From Leptodactylus fallax (lineage: Eukaryota; Chordata; Amphibia; Anura; Leptodactylidae), in NCBI GenBank assembly GCA_947044405.1, contig CAMRHE010000134.1:1981001-2045000 (forward strand): a stretch of DNA of 64,000 bases. The letters are read 5' to 3'. A program made the translations under genes and the position numbers. Shown piece by piece: positions 23,321 to 33,440 of the stretch (position 1 is its first letter; each line of letters starts with the position of its first letter). The notes under the pieces were generated by a model, which saw only the letters and a program-made list of their open reading frames with translations, was not told where the DNA came from and searched no databases.

Positions 23321-24177
23321 AAGACTCGTCGCAGCTTAAAGACCCGCTAGATAGGAAAGCTGACAGCCTTCTTTAAAAAAAAATCCTGGGAGTGCTCTTC
23401 GGCCCTATTACAAGTGAATATTGGATCAACTTGTGTGGCAAGCTCTATGTATAGATGGCTAGACCAACTTGAGATCCATCTTAGAGAAGGCACCTCAAGG
23501 GAAGATATCTTCTGCTACAGAAGGCCACTGGCTTTCTTGCAGATGCTTCGGCAGAGTCAGTAAGGATTGCCTCCAGATCTGGGGTCCTCTCTAATACAAC
23601 TCGCCGAGCATTATGGCTGAAAATGTGGGCTGGTGACCCAATTTCTAAACAGAAGCTCTGTGCTATTCCCTTCCAGGGAGAGTGTGTTTTTGGTCCAGAA
23701 TTAGATATGTTGCTTGAAAAGGCAACGGATAAAAAGAAGTTGCTTCCAGAGCCAAAACTTTCCAAAAGAAAACAGCCATTTTGTCCCTTTCAAGGATACA
23801 GTTTTGAATTTAAATCCAAGAGTAAAACAGGCAGATGGAGCTACCCTAAGGGAGGCAGGGGGAAAAATATAATCTTTAACCCCAATAAGCAATCCCGGGA
23901 CAAACAATGACACCAGGAGGATAGGGGGCAGGTTGTCCAGGTATGCCGTACACTGGAAGAAAATAACATCCAACCTGTACATCCTAAATTCTATAACAAA
24001 TGGCTTCAAAATAGAATTTTCAACCTATCCCCCCAGGAGAGTAGTGTTCACATCCATACCATCTCCTACGCTTCACCTGGCTGTGATGGAAGGTGTCCAG
24101 AAACTTCTGGACACAAGTAATTTGTCCTGTTCCCCCCCCTTAGAGGGGAAGGTCATTATTCCCACCTGTTTATGGTA

Positions 24178-25300
24178 AAAAACCAAGTGGGGCGTACAGA
24201 ATAATAAATTTGAAGCCTCTAAACAATTACATAGTTTATCATCGCTTCAAGATGGAGTCAGTAAAGTCCACAATTCCCCTGGTAGGGCAGGACCATTTTA
24301 TGGCCACCATCGACCTTCAAGATGCATACTATCACATCCCTATTCATTCTCTCTACCAAAAATTTTTAAGGTTTTCAGTCCAGCATGGGGGGGGGAGACA
24401 CTCAATTTTCAGTTTCGGGCTCTCCCCTTTGGAATATCAGCAGCCCCAAGGCTATTTACAAAGGTGATGGTGGAAGTAGTAGCTTTTCTAAGGAAACCAA
24501 ATCTGATAGTGGTCCCTTATCTAGACGACCTCTTAGTGGTAGCTGAGTCTTTTCCTCTTCTCCAGTATCACGTTCAGATAGTGTCAGACTTTACAAAAAA
24601 TAGGATGGGTAATAAATTGGGAGAAATCCAATATAGTCCCAAGGTATCGCAAGATTTTCCTAGGTATCCTGCTTGATTCCCATCTGCAGATGTCCTTTTT
24701 CCCTCCAGACAAGATAGTGGCTCAAGTCCAAAGTTGCTACCTTTCAAAGGAAGACAAAGGTATCTATAAGGGAGGCAATGTCTGTACTGGGGTCTATGAC
24801 TGCTTGTATTCAAGCGGTTCCCTGGGCTCAAGCTCATTCAAGAGCTCTTCAGTCCCTGATATTATCAAGTTGGGACAAGTCAGCTGTCATTAGACAAGAT
24901 GATCTATGTTTCTCGCAGTGTAAAGGTCTCCCTACAATGGTGGGGGAAGAGTGCAAACTTACAGCAGGGAATTCCTTGGAGCCCCTCTCTAGTAATTCAG
25001 ATTACTACAGATGCAAGCAGATTGGGTTGGGGAACAACCCTTTCTCAGAAATCATTTCAAGGGGCCTGGCCTGCAGCTCTCCACAGCCATTCCTCAAATT
25101 TCCTGGAGCTCAGGGCAGTTTGGGAAGCCCTAAAAGCAACCATACCATTGATAAAAGACTCATGTCAGGATATTGTCAGACAACATGACAGCAGTGGCAT
25201 TCCTGCGCCACCAGGGAGGTACTCAATGGCAGAACCTTCAGGCTTTCTCCGCTCAGATATTTGCCTGGGCAGACAGACACCTAAAATCCATCTCTGCTCT
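24178..25300 (+). pseudogene. DIRS reverse transcriptase and RNase H, broken
   Basis: RT motifs: HFMATIDLQDAYYHIPIH (catalytic Asp of motif A) at about 24295-24350 and LIVVPYLDDLLVVAES (YLDD) at about 24500-24548. RNase H follows in another frame: ITTDASRLGWG at about 24995-25030, then NFLELRAVWEAL. The frame changes at about 24460 and 24680 indicate inactivating shifts. In DIRS elements the RT/RH product copies the element RNA to DNA. Confidence 0.85.
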
Positions 25301-25394
25301 CCATCTAAAAGGTTCTTCAAACCATCAAGCGGATTTCTGAGCAGAAAACATCTAAATCCAGGAGATTGGAGTCTAAAGACAAATTTTCCAGCAG

Positions 25395-25680
25395 GTTTGT
25401 CAGATCTGGGGAACTCCAGAGGTGGACTTATTTGCCAATCGTCAAAATGCGAAGGTTCCTCAGTTCTTCTCGCTCAACCCAAGAGAACCTTGTCTAGGGG
25501 TAGATGCCCTTTCCTACAGCTGGGATTTCACTCTGGCATATGCTTTTCCTCCACTTCCTTTATTTCCAACTGTCCTGCAAAAGATCATCAAAGAGAATCT
25601 GAGGGTCATTCTAATAGCCCCAGTATGGCCCAAGAGAGCATGGTTTGGGCTCCTGAACGGTTTCAGAATGGCAGATCCAT
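25395..25680 (+). pseudogene. DIRS methyltransferase-like domain
   Basis: The frame of 25422-26063 begins MDLFANRQNAKVPQFFS, then GVDALSYSWDFTLAYAFPP and VILIAPVWPKRAWF. This conserved block lies between RNase H and the recombinase in DIRS1-group elements and is usually described as a Dam-like methyltransferase domain. Confidence 0.65.
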
Positions 25681-25739
25681 TGATACTCTCATTACTTCCA
25701 GACCACCTACATCGAGGTCCAATATTTCATCTGGATCCT

Positions 25740-26810
25740 CAAACTCCGGTTAGCAGCCTGGCTTCTGAAATCTCCATTTTGAAATCAAGAGGACTGTCTG
25801 AGTTGGTTATTCAAACCTTCCAGGCGGGTAGGAAGAAAGTTACCCATACTATCTATAGTAAGGTGTGGAAGAAATTCCTTTCCTGGTGTGGCAGTAGTGT
25901 TCCTGATATCAACCATCCAAATATAGCAAAAATCTTAGATTTCTTGCAAGCAGGTCTGGATAAGGGTCTAAAACCTGGTACTTTGAAGGTACAAGTATCA
26001 GCCCTTAGCAGTTATTTTGATTCTGACTTAGCTAACCATCTCTGGGTTAAGAGATTTTTTTAGTGGGGCCTGCAGGCTTCTCCCAGGGAGAAAGGTTTTA
26101 CTTCCACAGTGGGATCTCAATATAGTCCTTAAGGGCCTGACGCTGCATCCCTTTTAGCCAGTCGCTGAGGCTAATATAAGAACTGTCCTGGAAAGCGGCT
26201 TTTTTGGTTGCCATAACATCTGCCAGAAGAGTTAATGAAATTCAGGATCTCTCTATCAGAGAACCTTTCCTAAAAATTTTAGAGGACAGAATAGTTTTTT
26301 GGCCTGACCCTACTTTTTTTTCCAAAAGTAGTTTCAGATTTTCATATGTCTCAGGAGATTATTCTTCCTTCCTTTTGACAACATCCGTCTAATAGGAGGG
26401 AAGAATCGTTTCATAGGCTAGATGTCCGCAGAACTATCCTTTCTTATCTGAAAGCCTCTTCAGACTGGAGAAAGGATGAGAATCTTTTTATTCAGTTTTG
26501 TGGCCCTAACAAGGGGAAGAAACTGTCAAGGAAATCCCTTGCTAGTTGGATTAAAAAACAATTTGTAAGGCCTATCTGTGTTAGGGTTTAGCTCCCCCGA
26601 AACACCTTAAAGCTCATTCTACCAGAGCCATGTCTGTTTCTTGGGCTGCAAGGGCTGATGCCTCCTTTAGACCAAATCTGTAGAGCCGCTACTTGGTCTT
26701 CGGTCCATACATTTACTAAACATTATAGATTGGACCTTTCTCGCAAGTCGGACCTCTCCTTTGGGAGGAAGGTCCTGCAGGCGATAGTTCCCCCCCCCCT
26801 TCCCCTCAGA
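25740..26810 (+). pseudogene. DIRS tyrosine recombinase, broken
   Basis: N-terminal core-binding part: ILKSRGLSELVIQTF and YSKVWKKFLSWC at 25770-25890, and GTLKVQVSALSSYF at about 25975. The catalytic part is in other frames: ITSARRVNEIQDLS (active-site Arg region) at about 26210, a HSTRAMSVSWAARA stretch at about 26610-26660, and ICRAATWSSVHTF-KHY at 26675-26730. Stops and frameshifts separate the pieces, so no recombinase can be made. Confidence 0.8.
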
Positions 26811-26819
26811 GTAGTTATC

Positions 26820-26930
26820 TGGCATTCCTCCTGTGGTGCTGTCATGGAGGGCTATTTGAGAAAATAGAATTAGTACTTACCGGTAATTCGGTTTCTGGTA
26901 AGCCCTCCATGACAGCACCCTGATTTCCCT
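26820..26930. repeat. DIRS internal complementary region
   Basis: Contains the complements of both element ends side by side; the 28-bp block from about 26870 (agaattagtacttaccggt...) is the exact inverse of the block at about 27100-27127. It templates circular intermediates in DIRS replication according to the accepted model. Confidence 0.8.
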
Positions 26931-27393
26931 CTCATTAGCTAGACTATATTTGGTTTAGGATATACTAATAGTGGTCATCTGGAATATACTGAAGAGGGAG
27001 GAAGAGGAGGGGCTATTTAACCTCTTGTGTGCTTTTCCTGTCCCTAATAGTGGGAGGAGATACAACCTCCTGTGGTGCTGTCATTGAGGGCTTACCATAA
27101 ACCGAATTACCGGTAAGTACTAATTCTATTTTTCCACTTTCAGAGCCATATGAGGTCTTAATGTTTGTGGGACAAATTTTTCTTCATATGCTATCATTTA
27201 TTATTCTTTACAATTTACTGGGAAGCTGGAAAAAAAAATTCATAATAGGGTGAGTTTGAAGAAAAAGTGCATTTGTGCGACACTTACGGGCTTCATTTTT
27301 ACGGCGTTTCACTCTGCAGCCAAAATGACATGTCACCTGTATTCTATGTTTTTGTACGATTCCAGGGATACCAAATTTATATGGTTTTATGTA

Positions 27394-28960
27394 CAGTCAT
27401 GGCCAAAAGTTTTGAGAATGACACAAATATTATATTTTCACATGATCTGCTGCCCTCTGGTTTTTATGTGTGTTTGTCAGATGTTTTTATCACATACAGA
27501 AATATAATTGCATTCATATTATGAGTAACAGAAGCTTATATTGACAGTTAGAATGAGTTAATGCAGCAAGTCAATATTTGCAGTGTTGACCCTTCTTCTT
27601 CAGGTCCTCTGCAATTCTCCCTGGCATGCTCTCAATCAACTTCTGAACCAAATCCTGACTGATAGCAGTCCATTCTTGCAGAATCAATGCTTTAATTTTG
27701 TCTGAATTTGTTGGTTTTTGTTTGTCCACCCGTCTCTTGATGATTGACCACAAGTTCTCAATGGGATTAAGATCTGGGGAGTTTCCAGGCCATGGACCCA
27801 AAATCTCTATGTTTTGTTCCCTGAGCCATTTAGTTATCACCTTTGCTTTATGGCAAGGTGCTCCATCATGCTGGAAAAGGCATTGTTGAGCGCCAAACTG
27901 CTCTTGGACGGTTGAGAGAAGTTGCTCTTGGAGGACATTCTGGTACCATTCTTTATTCATGGCTGTGTTTTTAGGCAAGACTGTGAGAGAGCCGATTCCC
28001 TTGGCTGAGAAGCAACCCCACACAAGAATGGTTTCAGGATGCTTTACAGTTGGCATGAGACAAGACTGGTGGTAGCGCTCACCTCTTCTTCTCCGAATAA
28101 GCTGTTTTCCAGATGTTCCAAACAATCGAAAAGGGGATTCATCAGAGAAAATGACTTTACCCCAGTCCTCAGCAGTCCACTCCCTGTACCTTTTGCAGAA
28201 TATCAGTCTGTCCCTGATGTTTTTTCTGGAGAGAAGTGGCTTCTTTGCTGCCCTCCTTGAGACCAGGCCTTGCTCCAAGAGTCTCCACCTCACAGTGCGT
28301 GCAGATGCACTCACACCTGCCTGCTGCCATTCCTCAGCAAGCTCTGCACTGCTGGTAGCCCGATCCCGCAGCTGAAACACTTTTAAGAGACGGTCCTGCC
28401 GCTTGCTGGTCTTTCTTGGGCGCCCTGGAGCCTTTTTGGCACCAATGGAACCTCTCTCCTTGAAGTTCTTGATGATGCGATAGATTGTTGACTGAGGTGC
28501 AATCTTTCTAGCTGCAATACTCTTCCCAGTTAGGCCATTTTTGTGCAGTGCAATGATGACTGCACGTGTTTCTTTAGAGATAACCATGGTTAACAGAAGA
28601 GAAACAATGATGGCAAGCACCAGCCTCCTTTTAAAGTGTCCAGTGGTGTCATTCTTACTTAAACATGACAGATTGATCTCCAGCCCTGTCCTCATCAACA
28701 CCCACACCTGTGTTAATGGAGCAATCACTGAAACGATGTTAGGTGGTCCTTTTAAGGCAGGGCTGCAATGATGTTGAAATGTGTTTTGGGGGATAAAGTT
28801 CATTTTCTAGGCAAATATTGACTTTGCAAGTAATTGCTGTTAAGCTGATCACTCTTTATAACATTCTGGAGTATATGCAAATTGCCATTAGAAAAACTGA
28901 AGCAGTAGACTTTGTAAAAATTAATATTTGTATCATTCTCAAAACTTTTGGCCATGACTG
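27394..28960 (-). mobile_element. Complete Tc1/mariner transposon with intact frame
   Basis: Ends cagtcatggccaaaagtttt and its inverse aaaacttttggccatgactg; flanked by TA at 27392-27393 and 28961-28962; 1567 bp. The transposase frame on the minus strand is uninterrupted. It is inserted in the TTAA MITE at 21824-29759. Confidence 0.95.
27571..28587 (-). CDS. Tc1/mariner transposase, intact frame
   Basis: The open frame extends upstream to 28803, but the family-like start is the Met at about 28587 (MVISKETRAVIIALHKNGL), giving about 338 residues. N-terminal paired-like helix-turn-helix (KNGLTGKSIAA, STIYRIIKNFKERG), a GRPRKT AT-hook-like linker, then the DDE core: [34 protein letters not shown] count 35 residues between the second Asp and the Glu, one more than the usual Tc1 34. 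It ends KKKGQHCKY. It cuts and pastes the element at TA sites in the nucleus. No stop or frameshift is visible, so it may be recently active or still active. The 72 residues upstream of the chosen Met are read-through of the 5' region. Confidence 0.92.
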   Translation of the reverse strand: MVISKETRAVIIALHKNGLTGKSIAARKIAPQSTIYRIIKNFKERGSIGAKKAPGRPRKTSKRQDRLLKVFQLRDRATSSAELAEEWQQAGVSASARTVRWRLLEQGLVSRRAAKKPLLSRKNIRDRLIFCKRYREWTAEDWGKVIFSDESPFRLFGTSGKQLIRRRRGERYHQSCLMPTVKHPETILVWGCFSAKGIGSLTVLPKNTAMNKEWYQNVLQEQLLSTVQEQFGAQQCLFQHDGAPCHKAKVITKWLREQNIEILGPWPGNSPDLNPIENLWSIIKRRVDKQKPTNSDKIKALILQEWTAISQDLVQKLIESMPGRIAEDLKKKGQHCKY

Positions 28961-29209
28961 TACACTTTAACCCCCTTAACAAAAATCCAAAACTGTGCAT
29001 AAAAAAAAAAAAAAAAAAAAAATTCTAAAAGTTGCCATATTCTGACACCCGTAACTTTTTTATACTTCCATGTACTGGGATGCATAGGATGTCTTTTTTT
29101 GCGGGGCCAGGTGTACTGTTTAGTTATACAGTTTGGGGAATTGCTATTCATTGATCACTTTTTATTCAAATTTTTATCAGAGGCAAAACAGTGAAACGGC
29201 GGTTTGGCA

Positions 29210-29243
<34 letters not shown>

Positions 29244-29763
29244 CCTGCTACGGCGTTTACCGTACAGGAAAAATATTTTTATAGATTTGCAGACCGGGTG
29301 TTTTCAGACACAGGGATACCTAATGCGTATGTGTCTTACAGTATTTAAGTACTTTTATATGTGTTCTAGGGAATGGGGGGGGTGATTTTGAACTTTTTAA
29401 TTTTTTATATATATATTTTTTTTACATTGCAAAAAAAAACGCATTTCTATTGCAGGCTACTCTATGTCTAATGAAAGACAGGCCTGGGAGCCTTCAGAAG
29501 GCTCCCGGCTGTCATAGCAATGGGACGCTGGCCCCGGAGCTTGCTCCGGGTGCTGGCGATCCCCAGCAAAATGGCGGCGCCACCGGTAAAATGGCGCCTC
29601 GGTCAGCATTGATCGGCTAATGCCCGCAATCAATACGGACACCAGTGCCAGTTCTCTGCTGTATAAAACAGAGACCTGGCGGTTGTATGACTCCTAAGCG
29701 GCCGCCATCTTTAAGCACCCGGCATCCACCATACTATTACAGCGGATGTCGGGAAGGGGTTAA

Positions 29764-30086
29764 AAATGGGTAGTGGCTGGGTCTTCCAGCAGGACAATGA
29801 CCCAAAACATACAGCCAAGGCAGAAAAGGAGTGGCTCAAAAAGAAGCACATTAAGGTCATGGAGTGGCCTAGCCAGTCTCCAGACCTTAATCCCATAGAA
29901 AACTTATGGAGGGAGTTGAAACCCTGAGTTGCCAAGCGACAGCCTCAAAATCTTAATGATTTAGAGATGATCTGCAAAGAGGAGAGGACCAAAATTCCTC
30001 CTGACATGTGCGCAAACCTCATCTTCAACTACAAAAAACTTCTGACTGCTGTGCTTGCCAACAAGGGTTTTGGCACCAAGTATTAA
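29764..30086 (+). pseudogene. Tc1 transposase, C-terminal part
   Basis: Continues the frame broken at 21823: [20 protein letters not shown] (second catalytic Asp), [19 protein letters not shown] (catalytic Glu), then a stop inside 'VETL' and a C-terminal ANKGFGTKY ending at TAA 30084-30086. Confidence 0.9.
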
Positions 30087-30867
30087 GTCTTGTTTGCCAG
30101 AGGTATCACAGGGGGTTGAGAACCAGCCCCTAACTCATAAATATGTCACAGAAATGGGTAGTTCCAGAAAATAAAAATATGTAAAACACAACTTTTAATG
30201 TTAAAAGATAAAAAGCACACAAGTGTAGTACGTCCACTAACATATACAAACAATATAGACTACTATAAACTGATAGTCACACCAATCTTACTTGTGTGGT
30301 ATGGGGGTATACTGTCTTAGATCAACCATGACCAGTTAATCCCCTCATACAGTGTATGGTCATGTTACCCACATGTGAATCTGGGTTAATTCATCCCTTC
30401 TATCATAGCTATGAAAGATCAAACTGCGATCCCACTGACAGTTATGGTGCCCCAGGCCTCAAAATATCTTAGCTGTATCTCAATAGCGATTTCCAAACAC
30501 TCCACAGACCCTGTGGTAACAGACTAATATCATCTGGAGTCACAGGAATATAGTCACACTCAAATATTTTTGGCCCCCATATTTGGGGTTACAGTTAGTC
30601 GCACAACACTGATAACCTCGGGAAAAGGTGAATCTATCCATGTGTCTACCCAAAGACCATCAGTGGACTGTCAGTATAGTTGAAGTTAAATGAAAGGTGT
30701 CGATGTGGGAAGGCATAAGAACACATTTCTCGCCTCCCAAATCTACAATAACACTGGGTCACAGCTATATCCCTCCTTGTTTGTATGATATAATCATATT
30801 AGGGCAGGGACTAAAGAAAACAAAGGGATTGGTAACTGAATACACAGTATCCAACACTGTTTGACTA

Positions 30868-30920
30868 AATCTCTACACGTTTCCCCCTTAGACAAAGATG
30901 ACGGGGTTCATCAGGAGCTA
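30868..30920 (-). ncRNA. Hammerhead-like motif, left arm
   Basis: Minus strand: CTGATGA (30914-30908), ACCCC...GGGG helix II, GAAA (30883-30880), then CGTGTAGAG. Same core as the right-arm copy; the helix I partner is less perfect here. Confidence 0.6.
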
Positions 30921-31446
30921 AAGCTAATAGCAATGTACATTGCCCAGAGATAAAATATGCCGTCAACCTCAAAGAAAATAACTGCAGTTCCCAGAGCTCT
31001 AATGATGAGCACTGGTATAAATGATAGCCGACGTCGCAACTGACAAGAGCCGGCTTGATAGAGCCAGGTCCGTTGGGCCATCCGGGAGCCAATAGGATCA
31101 CCTCCAGCAACCTAGCCTTCCTCCAGCCCCCAGAGGGAGGGGCTAACTTTCATAACAAAACAGCACACGATTAGAAGGCTAAACAGAAGCATGATCGTGC
31201 TTCCTAATCAAACAGTACATTCATCGTTTACCCTTACACTAAAGGGATGTATAGATTACTTGAGTGATGTAGCAGGTACTTGTAAATAAGGGATTAATTT
31301 AGTGCAACTTATTCAGAGCTGCGCAGACCTAGGTTTTACAAAATGTGAGTACTCTTGGAACAGAGATACTCGTTCCCTACCTGCCCTTAAAGAAGGATAA
31401 TAGCACAGGACATAAATATCTAAGGATTTTTATCTTGCTATTAGCA

Positions 31447-31502
31447 TTAGCTCCTGATGAACCCCGTAATCTTTGTCTAGGGGGAAAACACGTAGAGCTT
31501 TA
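31447..31502 (+). ncRNA. Hammerhead-like motif, right arm
   Basis: AGCTC (31449-31453) precedes CTGATGA (31454-31460), then CCCC/GGGG helix II, GAAA (31484-31487), a short ACACGTA segment and GAGCT (31495-31499), which pairs perfectly with AGCTC as helix I. The expected cleavage would fall after GTA, just before GAGCT. The order I-CTGATGA-II-GAAA-III matches type I hammerheads of retroelements. Confidence 0.72.
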
Positions 31503-32164
31503 GTCAAACCGTGTTGGATACTGTGTATTCAGTTACCAATCCCTTTGTTTTCTTTAGTCCCTGCCCTAATATGATTATATCATACAAACAAGGAGGGATA
31601 TAGCTGTGACCTGGTGTTATTGTAGATTTGGGTGGTGAGAAATGTGGTGTTATGCCTTCCCACATCGACACCTTTCATTTAAGTTCAACTATACCGACAG
31701 TCCACTGATGGTCTTTGGGTAGACACATGGATAGATTCCCCTTTTCCCGAGGTTATCAGTGTGGTGCAACTCTAACTGTATATAACCCCAAATATGGGGG
31801 CCAAAAATATGTGTGACTATATTCCTGTGACTCCAGATGATATTAGTCTGTTACCACGGGGTCTGTGGAGTGTTTGGAAATCGCTATTGAGATACAGCTA
31901 AGATATTTTGAGTCCTGGGGCACCATAACTGACAGTGGGATCGCAGTTTGATCTTTCATAGCTGTGATAGAAGGGATGAATTAACCCTGATTCACATGTG
32001 GGTACCATGACCATACACTGAGGGGATTAACTGGTCATGGTTGATCTAAGACAGTATACCCCCATACCACACAAGTAAGATTGGTGCGACTATCAGTTTA
32101 TAGTAGTCTATATTGTCTGTATATGTTAGTGGATGTCCTACACTTGTGTGCTTTTTATCTTTTA

Positions 32165-32167
<3 letters not shown>

Positions 32168-32200
<33 letters not shown>

Positions 32201-32202
32201 GT
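32168..32202. repeat. (AAT)n tail of the L2
   Basis: An AAT triplet run at the 3' end (minus sense TTATTATT) of the L2 LINE; it forms the junction with the arm of the host element. Confidence 0.85.
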
Positions 32203-32726
32203 CCTTTTAATAGTCCCACAATGGGGAAATTCAGTGTGTTACAGCAGCAAAGATAAGCAGATACAAATACAACATGTACAGGAATGTTCCAAGGTAAGAG
32301 GCATTACATTGATAGCCGACAGACAGATAGGAAGTAGCGAGGGGGGGGGGGAAGATTTAACAGGCAGAGAGATATTTCAGTTCTCTGTGTGTAATGATCT
32401 CCGCTTAGGTCGGTGTTGGTTGTACAGCCTAACCACGGTGGGGAGGAAAGACTTCCGATAGCGCTACTTCTCATACCTAGGGTGGAGCAGTTGGTCACTG
32501 ACAGTACTGCTCAGCGCGATCACAGTCTCATGCATGGGATGGGACTTCTTCTTCTTCATGGAGCTCACCACGGACAGTATCCTTCTGTCACCCACCACCT
32601 GCACTGGGTCCAGTGGGCTCCCCAGGACAGAGCTGGCCCTTCTAATCAGCTTGTCGAGTCTATTCCTATCCCTGGTTGATATACTGCTCCCCCAGCAGGC
32701 CACTCCAAAGAAGATGGCTGATGCCA

Positions 32727-33440
32727 CTACCGAGTTGAAGAAAGTTCTAAGTGCCCCCGGATTCCAAAGGCTCTCAGCTTCCTAAGCAGGTAGAGCCTGC
32801 TGTGGCCCTTCCTGTACAGGGCCTCCATATGATCTGCCCAGTCCAGCTTATTATTAAGGAGCAAACCCAGGTACTTATAGGTGTTCACAATCTCGATGCC
32901 CGTCCCCAGGATGTCCACTGGTTTAGGAGGGCTTCTGCCTTTACGGAAGTCCACCACCATCTCCTTGGTCTTCCCCGCGTTAATCTTCAGGTGGTTCCGG
33001 TGGCACCAGTCCACAAAATCCTGGTTCAGTTCTCTGTACTCCCTATCATCATCATCTGTGATGAGACCCACTATTACAGAGTCGTCAGAATACTTCTGTA
33101 GGTAGCAGCTGGATGAGTTGCACCTAAAATCTGCAGTGTACAGTGTGAAGAGGAAAGGGGCAAGAACCGTACCCTGAGGTGCCCCCGTATTACAGACCAC
33201 GGTACCTGACACACAGTCTTGGGCTCTCACGTATTGAGGTCGATTTGTGAGGTAGTGTAGGATCCAGTTGGAGAGGTGGTGGTCCACTCCAGCAAGGCCC
33301 AGCTTGTCCCTCAATAACCTGGGCTGTATGGTGTTAAAAGCACTGGAGAAGTCAAAGAACATTATTCTCACTGTGTTCCCTGGTTTCTCCAGGTGAGACA
33401 GAGCCCTGTGCAGAAGATGGATGATGGCATCATCTACCCC
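32727..33440 (-). pseudogene. L2 ORF2: RT catalytic part
   Basis: Continues the frame after the CR1 insertion: GVDDAIIHLLHRAL, then IMFFDFSSAFNTI (motif A Asp), GAPQGTVLAPFLFTLYTAD (motif B), YSDDSVIVGL (YxDD-type motif C), GKTKEMVVDF and YKYLGLLL. No stop is visible in this segment. Confidence 0.9.

Larger units (their letters stand above)
21889..27127 (+). mobile_element. DIRS-like tyrosine-recombinase retrotransposon
   Basis: The inverted terminal repeats are tgacagcaccacaggagg... at 21908 and its complement near 27065-27085, extending over about 100 bp (cccactattagggacagg, ttaaata). Near the right end, 26820-26930 is an internal complementary region that joins the reverse complement of the left end (gagggctatttgagaaaat) to that of the right end (aattagtacttaccggtaat). 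That layout is diagnostic of DIRS elements. Coding order: gag-like, RT, RNase H, methyltransferase-like domain, tyrosine recombinase. Confidence 0.88.
21824..29759. mobile_element. TTAA-flanked (piggyBac-like) MITE, interrupted twice
   Basis: Left end ccccttcccgcc and right end cgggaagggg are inverted and are flanked by TTAA at 21820-21823 and 29760-29763; TTAA is the piggyBac-type target. The MITE itself is 21824-21888, 27128-27393 and 28961-29759, about 1.13 kb. It is split by a DIRS element and a Tc1 element. The Tc1 host transposase reads straight across once the insertion is removed. Confidence 0.82.

Noticed and set aside
28588..28803. N-terminal extension making the Tc1 transposase 410 residues
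   Set aside because: The first 72 residues lack similarity to the family, which starts at MVISKETRA; the open frame runs into the 5' region.
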